In this document: positions 8,792-17,343 of the stretch, piece by piece | How positions within the stretch are numbered: position 1 is the stretch's first letter | Layout of the letters: every line of letters begins with the position of its first letter | From: Cyanobacteria bacterium FACHB-502 | Lineage (GTDB): Bacteria > Cyanobacteriota > Cyanobacteriia > Elainellales > Elainellaceae | Length of the DNA: 64,000 nucleotides | Direction: 5' to 3' | NCBI GenBank assembly: GCA_014695325.1 | Contig: JACJNZ010000039.1 | Coordinates: forward strand, 992,001-1,056,000 | Translations under genes and position numbers: made by a program | The notes under the pieces: model-generated | The model's database searches: none | What the model was told of the DNA's origin: nothing | What the model saw: only the letters and a program-made list of their open reading frames with translations

Positions 8792-9709
8792 CTAGCAGGG
8801 CGAAGCACAGGTGAGGATAATGCCAACGAGCGTAGAAACCGCTTCTAGCAGCGTCAGATGATGGGGCTGGAGTGGGTAAGACTGCTGCCATTGAAGCGAA
8901 AGAACTGCCAAAACTTCATCGGATACCCGCTCCTTGGGCAGAACTGGAATTACCAGACGCAGCGGCACATCTGCTGTTTTGTCATTAGCAATTTGCAGGC
9001 TCTGCGTCTCGATTGCTGCCTGAACTAACGGATCATCGACCAGCTCATCCTGGGCTGCGGCAAGGTCTGACTCTTCCAGGCAATACACTCCGGCGGTGCT
9101 GAGCGTCTTCTGTTTAATTCGCTGCAAAACACAGCGATCGGCAGATAGCACACGACCACAGGCGGCAGCAACCCGCTGAAGATACTCCTGATGAGTCGAA
9201 GACTGCCCAATTTGAGCGATCTGAGTGAGCAGTGCTGTTTGAGCCTGTACCCAATGCAGTGCCTCAGTTCGCTGCTTGAGCTGCTCATAAGCCTCGGTTG
9301 CCCGATAAACGACCTGCTTGAGTTCCTCTGGTTCCCAGGGTTTGGTGATGTAGCGGTAGACCTGTCCAGAGTTGATTGCTTCAACCAGATCTTCAATATC
9401 CGTGAATCCAGTGAGAATAATCCGCATTGTGTCGGGAAACTGAGGCGTGGTACGGCTCAAAAACTCAGTCCCCTTCATTTCTGGCATTCGCTGGTCAGAA
9501 ATAATCACAGCAACTTCACCCTGCTGCGCCAAAATCTCAAGAGCAACAACGCCGCTTTCTGCGCGTAGAACTTCGTACTCGCGTCGAAAGGTTCGATACA
9601 GCAGATCTAAATTATCGGGTTCGTCATCGACCACCAGCATCCTGGGTTTCTTCGATTGCTTCAGGCTCATGATTGCATGGTAAGCGTCAGGGGAAATTAG
9701 ATTCGTCAT
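8792..9709 (-). CDS. Response regulator, receiver plus C-terminal GAF-like domain
   Basis: From the ATG at 9709 the product has about 305 residues; the frame is open to 9823 and a third ATG exists at 9670. The receiver domain begins RMLVVDDEPDNLDLLYRTF, with the phosphorylated Asp in VIISDQRMPEMKG and the conserved Lys in YITKPWEPEEL. This sequence is typical of receivers also found with HD-GYP proteins. Residues about 160-300 form a GAF-like domain (AACGRVLSADRCVLQRI, then VIPVLPKERVSDEVLAVLSLQW) without an obvious bilin cysteine. No DNA-binding output is present, so it probably acts by protein contact. The cognate kinase is not adjacent. Start choice is uncertain because no strong ribosome binding site is visible. 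Confidence 0.85.
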   Translation of the reverse strand: MTNLISPDAYHAIMSLKQSKKPRMLVVDDEPDNLDLLYRTFRREYEVLRAESGVVALEILAQQGEVAVIISDQRMPEMKGTEFLSRTTPQFPDTMRIILTGFTDIEDLVEAINSGQVYRYITKPWEPEELKQVVYRATEAYEQLKQRTEALHWVQAQTALLTQIAQIGQSSTHQEYLQRVAAACGRVLSADRCVLQRIKQKTLSTAGVYCLEESDLAAAQDELVDDPLVQAAIETQSLQIANDKTADVPLRLVIPVLPKERVSDEVLAVLSLQWQQSYPLQPHHLTLLEAVSTLVGIILTCASPC

Positions 9710-9870
9710 AGGGCATGATCCGGGAGCGCAAGTTAGTTGCTTGCTTAACGCGAGGAGAGCTGGTTTAGGCTTACTGTAACAATCAGTTTTAGTTGGTGCA
9801 CTGCGTAGATCTGCGGGATTCATGCAAGGAGGTTTACGATCGCTTCAACCCCTCGGTAATTTCTACAGGG

Positions 9871-9960
9871 GCTCACCGTTGCTCACTGTTAATTACCGTT
9901 ACTTACTCCTGCTCACTGCCGCTCACTGTTAATTATTTTTAATTAACGCTGCTTACTGTT
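9871..9960 (+). repeat. Decamer repeat GCTYACYGTT before the dipeptidase gene
   Basis: Five in-register copies of a 10-base word occur at 9871, 9881, 9911, 9921 and 9951 (GCTCACCGTT, GCTCACTGTT, GCTCACTGCC, GCTCACTGTT, GCTTACTGTT), separated by AT-rich variants. The array ends seven bases before the ATG at 9968, leaving no room for a normal ribosome binding site. Confidence 0.75.
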
Positions 9961-9967
9961 AATCGCC

Positions 9968-10702
9968 ATGAAGCCCTATCAGCAAATTCCTATTCTTGAA
10001 TGCGGCGAACCGCTCTTGCCAATTCCAATCGAAGCGTTTGCACTAGAGCAGCCCCATGCTTACATCAAGCTGGGTGCGCCCTACGGCAATAAGTCACCCT
10101 ACTTTTTACGACAGGGTGTATTAAAGCAACTGCATCAGGCACAGACTTTGCTGCAAACGCTGCGGCCTGGCTGGCGAATTCAGATTTTTGATGCCTATCG
10201 TCCGATCGCGGTGCAGCAGTTTATGGTGGACTATACCTTTACCGCAACCCTGGCAGAACGCGGATTAACGCTTGCCCAACTCACCAAATCAGAGCAAGCC
10301 AAAATCTGGCAGGAAGTGTATCAATTTTGGGCAGTTCCCAGTGCGAACTCTGCCATGCCGCCACCTCATAGCACCGGAGCTGCGATCGATGTCACGCTGG
10401 TCGATGAGATGGGGCAAACGGTAGACATGGGTTCTGCGATCGATGAGCTGTCGCCGCGCTCCTATCCCAATCATTTTGCCGATATCGCAGTCTGGCAAGC
10501 CCGCAGTCCTGACGTGACTCTAGAAACAGCGGCTCGATTTCACGCCCATCGTCAGCTTTTGCAGCAGGTCATGGGAGAAGCAGGATTTTTGCAGCATCCT
10601 AACGAGTGGTGGCACTTCTCCTGGGGCGATCAACTCTGGGCATGGCAAATGCAGCAGGCTAATCCAAGGCGATCGTGGGCTGCCTGCTATGGCAGAGTTT
10701 GA
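9968..10702 (+). CDS. ddpX: D-alanyl-D-alanine dipeptidase (VanX/DdpX type, peptidase M15D)
   Basis: This 244-residue zinc peptidase hydrolyses D-Ala-D-Ala. Catalytic motifs are visible: DAYRP with Arg78, PHSTGAAIDVTLVD with zinc ligands His134 and Asp141, and NEWWHFSW with catalytic Glu213 and zinc ligand His216. There is no signal peptide, so it is cytoplasmic as in VanX/DdpX. No VanH or VanA genes are nearby, so a role in D-Ala-D-Ala recycling is more likely than glycopeptide resistance. The start codon follows directly on a decamer repeat. A three-copy 14-base repeat lies shortly after the stop. Confidence 0.92.
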   Translation: MKPYQQIPILECGEPLLPIPIEAFALEQPHAYIKLGAPYGNKSPYFLRQGVLKQLHQAQTLLQTLRPGWRIQIFDAYRPIAVQQFMVDYTFTATLAERGLTLAQLTKSEQAKIWQEVYQFWAVPSANSAMPPPHSTGAAIDVTLVDEMGQTVDMGSAIDELSPRSYPNHFADIAVWQARSPDVTLETAARFHAHRQLLQQVMGEAGFLQHPNEWWHFSWGDQLWAWQMQQANPRRSWAACYGRV

Positions 10703-10730
10703 GTTTGCTGTTCGTTTCAAAATTCCCCAA

Positions 10731-10772
10731 GTTTGAGGGATTTAGTTTGAGGGATTTAGTTTGAGGGATTTA
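10731..10772 (+). repeat. Three perfect tandem copies of a 14-mer
   Basis: GTTTGAGGGATTTA is repeated exactly at 10731-10744, 10745-10758 and 10759-10772. It lies 28 bases after the ddpX stop and about 70 bases before the 3' end of the convergent lipoprotein gene. Perfect identity points to recent expansion. Confidence 0.95.
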
Positions 10773-10843
10773 AGGAGCAATGCAGGATTTCCGCGCCCTC
10801 AGCATCCTCTTAACAAACTCTTACAAATCGCCTACTGAATTCA

Positions 10844-11335
10844 CTATTGAGGATTGGCACAATAGCGATTCACTTCTTCGACGAGCGGAGCTTCTTTGTC
10901 GGTCGCTGTTTTAAGTGAGTTAAAGGCTTGCTGAGCCGCCTGAGAATTGCTTGCAGTTGCACTAGAGACTAGTTCACGAGTTGCACCGCTAATTTCGGAA
11001 TACATCGCGACAAAGCGAGATTTAAACTCGGTCAAACGCTGATCGCCAAATTCTAAAGCTTCCATTTCTCCCCGCGCTTGGTCTGCTGCTGCCGCAATTC
11101 GGTTCATCGCTCCGACGTTATTTGCAGGATTTGTCGTGGAATTGCCAGCATCGGGAGAAGCAGCCGTGCTCTGGGTGACGGACTGCACCTGAGCAACCGC
11201 CTCGTTCGCAACGCTAATGAGCTGATTACACTGAGAAACTTTTCCTTCGCTACAGCTTATGACTAAAAAAGCAACGGCAGCGATCGTCAAAGTCAACCAG
11301 ATGCCCCTCCGCAAACGAAACAGAGAACAAACCAT
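10844..11335 (-). CDS. Small predicted lipoprotein, helical
   Basis: This is a 163-residue product from the ATG at 11335, preceded by GGGGAAG at good spacing. The N-terminus is basic (CSLFRLRRG) followed by a hydrophobic stretch and a lipobox ending in VISC, so it should be lipidated and membrane-anchored. The mature part is Ala/Ser/Gln-rich and predicted to be all helical (QCNQLISVANEAVAQVQ, then ARGEMEALEFGDQRLTEFK), ending EVNRYCANPQ. Two cysteines remain in the mature chain (about 57 and 160) and could pair. It resembles cyanobacterial hypothetical lipoproteins with no known function. Confidence 0.75.
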   Translation of the reverse strand: MVCSLFRLRRGIWLTLTIAAVAFLVISCSEGKVSQCNQLISVANEAVAQVQSVTQSTAASPDAGNSTTNPANNVGAMNRIAAAADQARGEMEALEFGDQRLTEFKSRFVAMYSEISGATRELVSSATASNSQAAQQAFNSLKTATDKEAPLVEEVNRYCANPQ

Positions 11336-11561
11336 ATCTACTTCCCCTAGACGGTTAAGAAACAGCAAGCACAACTTGCACTAATTTTGCAACAGTCTAG
11401 CTGTATTGCTCAGTATAGCCGCTTCATATGATAGTTCTCTTTGGCTGCGATACCTGTTTGCATCCTAGTCAAGCGCTTACAAGCTCTTGTATCAGCAAGT
11501 CATGACCGTTTCTTGCAGCGTTCGTTAAAACGATGTGCACCAATCCCTTCTAGCGGACGGC

Positions 11562-12038
11562 TCAAGCATCTGCCGGATTAAGCTGAGCCATTGCCCAGGT
11601 GGTGTAAGTGCCGATCGGACTCCAAAGCAGATAGGGAATGAGCAACACTGCTGCCCAGCCAGCGATCGGTAACACGAATAAGGTCAATATAATTCCCCAG
11701 AAGAACCCGGTTGCGCCAATGATCGCGCCCGTAATCAGGCTACGGCGAAGTTCCATTATTGGGTTATATGCCAGGGTGAGAATCTCCAGCAGCAAATAGC
11801 CGCCCATCAACAGCCAGGTTCTAGAACTGCCTGGATCTTTTTCCCACACGATATAAGCAGACCATGCAGCACAGATAAAAACCGTCGTCCAGATGAAGGG
11901 AATTGCTGCCTCAAAGGTAAGCCACCGGGGACGCCGCAGCCGCCTGAACCACTGAAGTCCTCCCGGCGGGTTGAGACTTCCCCCAATTCCTACAACTACC
12001 AGGGTCACTCCCCCAATCACCAGCCAGGACGGAAGCAT
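11562..12038 (-). CDS. TspO/MBR family membrane protein
   Basis: This 158-residue protein has five hydrophobic segments. The family's aromatic/proline pattern is visible: RRPRWLTFEAAIPFIWTTVF, AWSAYIVWEKD, LLEILTLAYNP, and a final helix with WSPIGTYTTWAMAQLNP. TspO proteins bind tetrapyrroles and act in stress responses; in cyanobacteria they are membrane proteins linked to tetrapyrrole and pigment homeostasis. The position just upstream of the divergent phycocyanin operon is suggestive but not proof of a joint role. The identification rests on pattern, and the sequence is a somewhat diverged member. Confidence 0.72.
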   Translation of the reverse strand: MLPSWLVIGGVTLVVVGIGGSLNPPGGLQWFRRLRRPRWLTFEAAIPFIWTTVFICAAWSAYIVWEKDPGSSRTWLLMGGYLLLEILTLAYNPIMELRRSLITGAIIGATGFFWGIILTLFVLPIAGWAAVLLIPYLLWSPIGTYTTWAMAQLNPADA

Positions 12039-12789
12039 AGAGTTATCCTTTCGCGATCGCTAATCGTTTTCAAGCAAACTTCGTTTCTCACGCTGCCAGA
12101 TCAAACCGCTGTTGGAATCGCTCCAAGGAATTATCCTTTGCCTACCCACTACTGACTCACCGCCTCACCGCTATTTCTGACAAAGAAGAAATATTTATCC
12201 AGGCTGCTGTATCGCAGAATGCCTTTACCAAACTTAAATTCTACCGAAGGAATATGCTTCAAATAACTTAACACAATAGCTTCCACCAGTTTTCCTGATA
12301 AAACATGTGAATGCCTGTACTTCAAACCTTTCTCGCCATCGACTTAAAAAAAGCGCAATTTACACAACTTAATAATCTTTAGGTTGTGTGAAAAGAAAAG
12401 TAACGCTTTGTCGGAGTTAATTGCGTTGAAATGCTGATGAAAAGGGAATTCTCGCCGCTTATCTCTATTCCGAGACGGTTCTCAATAACTCGTAACAAAT
12501 TCTGCCTCGACAGCATTGTATAAGAATACCTGGAGGGCAAAAATGACAGACTAATCGCTACCCAAGCTGCTTTGTACAACGCCTTTTGGTTTCTCATATA
12601 AATGTGAAGTTGTTCTCAGATTTCTCTTAGCTTTCCATTATGTTGAGATGAGGGCTGAGACAAACTAAGAGGTCAATCAGAGAGCTGAAGCGAATCTGTG
12701 ATTTCTCCTTCAGGTTGCTTAGCCAGCTTGAACCTAAATCAGGTTTAATCCAAACCGAACTTAACTAAAACAATTAGGAGATTGAGTCC
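12039..12789. other. Long divergent upstream region of the phycocyanin operon
   Basis: About 750 bases without a convincing gene lie between tspO and cpcB. Visible elements are an inverted repeat ACACAAC/GTTGTGT at 12362-12389, a ribosome-binding-site-led mini ORF of three codons at 12543-12554, a promoter-like pair at 12572-12602, and two overlapping small hairpins at 12731-12756. The AGGAG for cpcB is at 12776-12780. Confidence 0.5.
12572..12602 (+). promoter_or_regulatory. Candidate sigma-70 promoter for cpcB
   Basis: TTGTAC (12572-12577) and TATAAA (12597-12602) are spaced by 19 bases, slightly long. It would give a leader of about 180 bases, in keeping with the long leaders of known cpc operons. 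Other TA-rich hexamers nearby (12532, 12640) are alternatives. Confidence 0.35.
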
Positions 12790-13308
12790 ATGCTAGATGC
12801 ATTCGCCAAGGTTGTTTCTCAAGCCGACGCTAAGGGTGAGTTCCTGAGCACTTCTCAGCTCGATGCACTGACCAGTCTGGTCAGAGAAGGCAACAAGCGT
12901 CTGGACACCGTAAACCGGATCACCAGCAATGCTTCCACGATCGTTGCTAACGCAGCTCGCGCTCTGTTTGAAGAACAGCCTCAGCTCATCCAGCCGGGCG
13001 GAAACGCATACACCAACCGCCGCATGGCTGCTTGCTTGCGCGACATGGAAATCATCTTGCGCTATGTGACCTATGCTACTCTGGCTGGCGATTCCAGCGT
13101 TCTGGACGATCGTTGCCTGAACGGTCTGCGTGAGACCTACCAAGCTCTGGGTGTTCCCGGTGGTTCTGTAGCTGCTGGCGTTCAGAAGATGAAGGAAGCT
13201 GCTGTTTCACTCGCTAACGACCCCAGTGGCATCACCAAGGGCGATTGCTCCGCGCTGATGTCTGAAGTGGCTAGCTACTTCGATCGCGCTGCTGCGGCTG
13301 TTGCTTAA
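12790..13308 (+). CDS. cpcB: C-phycocyanin beta subunit
   Basis: This 172-residue protein has the standard length. It pairs with CpcA to form the alpha-beta monomer of phycobilisome rods. Phycocyanobilin attachment cysteines are at 82 (RMAACLRD) and 153 (ITKGDCSAL); Cys109 is the usual free cysteine. Asn72, the conserved gamma-N-methylation site, is present ([10 protein letters not shown]). The sequence around Cys82 ([20 protein letters not shown]) is of the phycocyanin rather than the phycoerythrocyanin type. AGGAG lies nine bases before the ATG. It is the first gene of an operon that runs to 21160. Confidence 0.97.
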   Translation: MLDAFAKVVSQADAKGEFLSTSQLDALTSLVREGNKRLDTVNRITSNASTIVANAARALFEEQPQLIQPGGNAYTNRRMAACLRDMEIILRYVTYATLAGDSSVLDDRCLNGLRETYQALGVPGGSVAAGVQKMKEAAVSLANDPSGITKGDCSALMSEVASYFDRAAAAVA

Positions 13309-13417
13309 TTTGTTCTTTGTCAGTGTCCTCGGTTTATTTGCTGTGTTCAGTGACCGATGACAAACCTTTGTCTCAACGCAAACATTTCAAGGATTACAAA
13401 TTTAGGGAGATAATCAC

Positions 13418-13906
13418 ATGAAGACACCCATTACCGAAGCCATCGCTGCTGCTGATACCCAAGGTCGTTTCCTCAGCAACGCTGAAATGACCCAGGTGTA
13501 CGGTCGTTACGAGCGTGCTGCCGCGTCTCTGGAAGCTGCTCGCACTCTGACCAGCAACGCTCAACAGCTGGTCGACAGCGCAGCTAATGCAGTGTATCAA
13601 AAGTTCCCCTACACGACTCAAACTCAGGGATCTAACTTCGCTGCTGATGCTCGCGGTAAGGCTAAGTGCTCTCGCGATATCGGCTACTACCTCCGCATGG
13701 TAACCTACTGCCTCGTTGCAGGTGGTACGGGTCCCATGGATGAGTACCTGGTTGCTGGTTTGGACGAAATCAACCGCACCTTTGACCTGTCTCCGAGCTG
13801 GTATGTGGAAGCTCTGAAGCACATCAAGGCTAACCACGGTATCACAGGTCAAGCTGCTGTTGAAGCAAATGCCTACATCGACTACGCGATCAACGCTCTA
13901 AGCTAA
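13418..13906 (+). CDS. cpcA: C-phycocyanin alpha subunit
   Basis: This 162-residue protein has the normal length. It binds one bilin at Cys84 ([13 protein letters not shown]), with the conserved Arg86 and Asp87 that clamp the chromophore. The C-terminus [10 protein letters not shown] is family-typical. The chromophore is attached by the CpcE/CpcF lyase encoded downstream. AGGGAGA precedes the ATG. The gene follows cpcB by 109 bases. A stable hairpin begins 11 bases after the stop and probably separates abundant cpcBA mRNA from the rest of the operon. Confidence 0.97.
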   Translation: MKTPITEAIAAADTQGRFLSNAEMTQVYGRYERAAASLEAARTLTSNAQQLVDSAANAVYQKFPYTTQTQGSNFAADARGKAKCSRDIGYYLRMVTYCLVAGGTGPMDEYLVAGLDEINRTFDLSPSWYVEALKHIKANHGITGQAAVEANAYIDYAINALS

Positions 13907-13916
13907 TTGATCGTGC

Positions 13917-13975
13917 AGCCCGGAAAGGTATGCGGTTGCTGGTTGTTTGCTAGCGATGGTTTATCTTTCCGGGCT
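13917..13975 (+). other. Stem-loop after cpcA (attenuation or mRNA stability element)
   Basis: There is an 11-base-pair perfect stem, AGCCCGGAAAG (13917-13927) with CTTTCCGGGCT (13965-13975), and a 37-base loop. No T run follows, so it is more likely a partial terminator or RNase barrier than a full terminator. In known cpc operons a hairpin here yields a short abundant cpcBA transcript. The remaining part of the 345-base gap to cpcC shows nothing distinctive. Confidence 0.75.
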
Positions 13976-14251
13976 TAGTGTATCTACAGGTATTCGAGTA
14001 TTTGAGAATGTTCGTCTATCTGAAGATATTTAGGGGAAAGGGATGAGGAATGGAGGATGAAGGGCAAGCCTGCTCGGAACCCCAAACGATCGGCTCTATT
14101 TTCCTTCAATTAGAAAATGCTGTATTGCCTTTTTAAAATTTAACTCGCAATTTGTTTCATTTTCCTTTCCTTCTTCGTTCCTTAGCCTCGTCTTGCTTGT
14201 TGGCATTCTCGCTCTGTTAAGACAGAACAGATAAGTTGGAGGAGATAACCT

Positions 14252-15118
14252 ATGGCTGTGACAACAGCAGCGTCCCGGTTGGGCACGTCGGCATTTAGCG
14301 ATTCGGCACGGGTAGAACTGCGTCCTACTTCGACCAGGGAGGATGTAGAAAATGTGATTCGTGCCGTCTATCGGCAGGTGTTGGGCAACGATTATTTGAT
14401 GAAGTCAGAGCGTCTGACCAGTGCAGAGTCTCTGCTGCGCGATCGCAAGATCTCAGTGCGAGAGTTTGTGCGCTGCGTGGCGAAGTCAGAACTGTATAAA
14501 GAGAAGTTCCTTTACCCCAACTTCCAGACGCGCGTGATCGAACTCAATTACAAGCATTTGTTGGGTCGCGCTCCTTACGATGAGAGCGAAGTGATCAATC
14601 ACCTGGATCTTTACGAGAACCAGGGATTTGATGCTGAGATTGATTCCTACGTTGATTCGGAAGAGTACCAGTCGAACTTCGGCGAGAATATTGTGCCCTA
14701 CTACCGGGGCTTCGATGTTCATACCGGGTCGAGAACGGTAGGTTTTAACCGGATGTTCCGTTTGTATCGTGGCTATGCCAACAGCGATCGTGCCCAAACC
14801 GAGCGCAACAACTCGCGTCTGGCACGGGAACTGGCGCAAAATAAAACTTCGTCGATTATGGCTCCTTCGAGCAGCAACGGCGGTTGGTCCCACTATCGGG
14901 CATCAAACGATGTTGCGCCTGCAAAGTGCCTAGGCGGCTCGGTTGCAGGTGACGAAGCCCGAATGTATCGCTTGGAAGTGGCGGGACTGCGAGGCTCTGG
15001 CTATCCCAGTGTTCGGCGTAGCAGCACAGCATACCTGGTTCCCTACAATCAGATGCTTCCCAAGATGCAGCAAATCCACCGTCAGGGCGGCAGGATTGTG
15101 AGCGTTTCGCCTGCGTAA
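14252..15118 (+). CDS. cpcC: Phycobilisome rod linker, CpcC type
   Basis: This 288-residue linker joins phycocyanin hexamers in the rod. Residues about 20-175 form the PBS linker (Pfam00427) domain, with [42 protein letters not shown], the signature [12 protein letters not shown] and [21 protein letters not shown]. Residues about 230-288 form a CpcD-like domain ([12 protein letters not shown] ... [18 protein letters not shown]). GGAGGAG precedes the ATG. Only one CpcC-type gene is present; heterocystous relatives often have two. No pec linker is seen here. Confidence 0.96.
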   Translation: MAVTTAASRLGTSAFSDSARVELRPTSTREDVENVIRAVYRQVLGNDYLMKSERLTSAESLLRDRKISVREFVRCVAKSELYKEKFLYPNFQTRVIELNYKHLLGRAPYDESEVINHLDLYENQGFDAEIDSYVDSEEYQSNFGENIVPYYRGFDVHTGSRTVGFNRMFRLYRGYANSDRAQTERNNSRLARELAQNKTSSIMAPSSSNGGWSHYRASNDVAPAKCLGGSVAGDEARMYRLEVAGLRGSGYPSVRRSSTAYLVPYNQMLPKMQQIHRQGGRIVSVSPA

Positions 15119-15291
15119 TCCGTCTGTCAGGCTAGCATAGCGTGTTGGGCGATGGGTTTTAGGGTCGCTTTTCCCATTGCTCTGGTTTATTCCTCAGGTG
15201 AGCCGCTGCTTTGGAGAAAAGGGGTTTAGCCTGTCGCTCTGCACGCACTTCAGCTTTTATTTCAACAGCTCATTCAGGAGGTATTCGACTC

Positions 15292-15552
15292 ATGTTTGGA
15301 CAAGCTGCGGTTGGTGGTTCAGCAAATAGCCCCTCTGGAAGCCGGATGTTCCGTTATGAGGTGGTCGGTCTGCGTCAAAACGAAGAAAACGATCGCAATA
15401 ACTATTCGATTCGTCGGAGCGGCAGCGTGTTTATCACTGTGCCCTATAACCGGATGAACGAAGAAATGCAGCGCATTTTGCGAATGGGCGGCAAGATTGT
15501 CAATATCGAGCCTTTGTCGGCAGAAGAGTCGGCGCAGGCGTCGGCAAATTGA
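15292..15552 (+). CDS. cpcD: Rod-capping linker, CpcD
   Basis: This 86-residue protein caps the distal end of phycocyanin rods and limits rod length. The CpcD fold is visible: MFRYEVVGLRQNEEND, SVFITVPYNRMNEEMQRI and RMGGKIVNIEPL. The start is the ATG at 15292 because AGGAGG lies ten bases upstream and because the homologous region begins there; an upstream in-frame codon at 15211 is less likely. It follows cpcC by 173 bases in the operon. Confidence 0.95.
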   Translation: MFGQAAVGGSANSPSGSRMFRYEVVGLRQNEENDRNNYSIRRSGSVFITVPYNRMNEEMQRILRMGGKIVNIEPLSAEESAQASAN

Positions 15553-15691
15553 TTGGGCAGCGGCAGTCAGCCTGCCGTTTCCCCAGTGGGGGAGGTGCTT
15601 TGCAACGATTCAGCTTTAAGGGTCTTGATCTCACTCGTTAAGCTAAATCGCTTCTAGGCGGGCAGTTTGCCTGCATATTGGTGCGTGTTTC

Positions 15692-16540
15692 ATGCTGGAA
15701 TCTTCAATCGATCGGAATAATCCTTCTGAGCCCGGCGGCTCCCCAGGCGACCTCACAATCGAACAGGCAATTGCTAATTTGACCCATCCTGACCTGAGCT
15801 TGCGGTACTACGCTGCCTGGTGGCTGGGCAAATTTCGCGTTAAAGAGCCTGCGGCAGTCGATGCGCTCGTTACAGCCTTACAGGACGAGTCCGATCGCAC
15901 CGAGTTGGGCGGCTATCCGCTGCGACGAAATGCGGCAAGGGCATTGGGTAAGCTAGACGATCGACGGGCGGTTCCGGGGTTAGTAGCGTGTTTGTCCTGC
16001 GAAGATTTTTATGTTCGCGAGTCAGCCGCACAGTCTTTAGGAATGCTTGGCGATGCGTCGGCAGTTCCAGCTCTGTTGCCACTTTTGCAAGGCGGTCTGG
16101 AGGCGGCTCAGCCTGTTCCGGGTCGTCCTCACTTGGCAGAACCGATCGAGGCAGTCATGGAAGCTCTGGGGGCACTCGCGCCCGGAACCCCGTGGCAGCA
16201 AGAAGCAATCGACTTTATTCAGCCTTTCCTAGCTCATTCGCTGGGACGAGTACAGTATGCCGCTGCCCGCGCCATGTATCAGCTCACCGATGAGGCGCAG
16301 TATGGCGATCGATTGGTCGCTGCCCTTTCCGGAAGCGATATCAATTTGCGTCGCGCTGCGTTGTCTGACCTGGGAGCAGTAGGCTATCTGCCTGCGGCTG
16401 AAGCAATTGCCACGGCTGCCGCTGAAAATAGCTTCAAGCTGTTCTCGTTGAAAGGCTTGCTGGAACATCAGGTTCGATCGGGAGCTGCTCTGTCGCCGGA
16501 CGCGCTGAAACTGATGGATTTGATGGACAGTTTGCTGTAG
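15692..16540 (+). CDS. cpcE: Phycocyanobilin:CpcA lyase, subunit CpcE
   Basis: This is a 282-residue HEAT-repeat protein. With CpcF it attaches phycocyanobilin to Cys84 of CpcA in the cytosol. Repeats are visible as ALQDESDRTELGGYPLRRNA, ARALGKLDDRRAVPGLVACL, CEDFYVRESAAQSLGMLGD and SLGRVQYAAARAMYQLTDEA. The early segment NLTHPDLSLRYYAAWWLGKF is characteristic of CpcE. The length matches the family (about 275). The ribosome binding site is weak, and the gene follows cpcD by 139 bases. Operon context makes a PecE alternative unlikely. Confidence 0.94.
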   Translation: MLESSIDRNNPSEPGGSPGDLTIEQAIANLTHPDLSLRYYAAWWLGKFRVKEPAAVDALVTALQDESDRTELGGYPLRRNAARALGKLDDRRAVPGLVACLSCEDFYVRESAAQSLGMLGDASAVPALLPLLQGGLEAAQPVPGRPHLAEPIEAVMEALGALAPGTPWQQEAIDFIQPFLAHSLGRVQYAAARAMYQLTDEAQYGDRLVAALSGSDINLRRAALSDLGAVGYLPAAEAIATAAAENSFKLFSLKGLLEHQVRSGAALSPDALKLMDLMDSLL

Positions 16541-16623
16541 CAAGCGGGATATCCTCCCTACAACAAACCTGTCAAATTGGCTCACTCGTTTAAGTCTCTA
16601 TTCCCGATTCCTCACCTTTTCTG

Positions 16624-17277
16624 ATGTTTTCTTGCCCGATGACAATCTCTAACTCCGTTAATGCCCAGCCGCTGATTGATGCGATCGATCAGGCAGATTC
16701 GCCCGAACGATTGGTTGGTGCGGTGCAGGCATTGGCAGCAGCCCAGCAGGAGGCAGGCATTCCGACGCTGATTCGCGCTCTGGGATTTAATAATCCGGGG
16801 GCTGCGGCGATCGCAGTGCGGGGTCTGGTGCAAATGGGCGCGATCGCAGTTCAGCCCTTGCTCGACCTGGTGGACGACTACAACTATGGCGCAAGAGCCT
16901 GGACGATTCGGGCACTAGTGGGTATTGGCGATCCGCGTGCGCTAGAGGTATTGCTGGCGGCGGCTGAAGCAGATTTTGCGCCGAGTGTGCGGCGGGCTGC
17001 AACTAGGGGACTCGGTTCTCTTCGCTGGGACTGGCTCCCTGAAGACAACAGGGCATCGGTTCAAGAACAGGTGATGACCTCGCTGATAAAAATTAGCCAG
17101 GACTCCGACTGGTCTTTGCGCTATGCAGCAATCGGGGCACTGGAGGTACTGGCAGGTGCAGCCAATTCTTTGCATCCGGCGATCGAACAGCAGTTGCGGC
17201 AAATTGCGGAGCAGGATGCAGATTTAGCAGTACAGGCAAGAAGCCAGAAAGCACTCCGGGAACTGGCAGGCAAGTAG
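16624..17277 (+). CDS. cpcF: Phycocyanobilin:CpcA lyase, subunit CpcF
   Basis: This 217-residue (or 212 from ATG 16639) HEAT-repeat partner of CpcE is encoded directly after it. CpcF-type sequence is clear: AGIPTLIRALGFNNPGAAAI, then QPLLDLVDDYNYGARAWTIR, then PSVRRAATRGLGSLRWDWLP. The CpcE-CpcF heterodimer performs stereospecific bilin ligation to the phycocyanin alpha chain. Neither start has a convincing Shine-Dalgarno sequence; the second ATG yields a more typical N-terminus. A pyrimidine-rich stretch separates it from the cpcG group. Confidence 0.93.
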   Translation: MFSCPMTISNSVNAQPLIDAIDQADSPERLVGAVQALAAAQQEAGIPTLIRALGFNNPGAAAIAVRGLVQMGAIAVQPLLDLVDDYNYGARAWTIRALVGIGDPRALEVLLAAAEADFAPSVRRAATRGLGSLRWDWLPEDNRASVQEQVMTSLIKISQDSDWSLRYAAIGALEVLAGAANSLHPAIEQQLRQIAEQDADLAVQARSQKALRELAGK

Positions 17278-17343
17278 CTTATTTCCACTCCCTATTCCCC
17301 CTTTCCTACTCCCCCCTTTGTACACAAAACACTAGGTTAAACA

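Noticed and set aside
9968-10702. Vancomycin-resistance cassette suggested by a VanX-like gene
   Set aside because: No vanH, vanA, vanR or vanS homologue adjoins it; a peptidoglycan recycling role is simpler.
12379-12597. Minus-strand frame of 72 codons upstream of cpcB
   Set aside because: No ribosome binding site, unremarkable composition and location inside the cpc regulatory region.
12790-13906. Phycoerythrocyanin (pecB/pecA) instead of phycocyanin
   Set aside because: The beta chain around Cys82 and the following cpcC-D-E-F order are of the phycocyanin type; CpcA has some PecA-like residues ([14 protein letters not shown]) but these also occur in phycocyanin of filamentous species.
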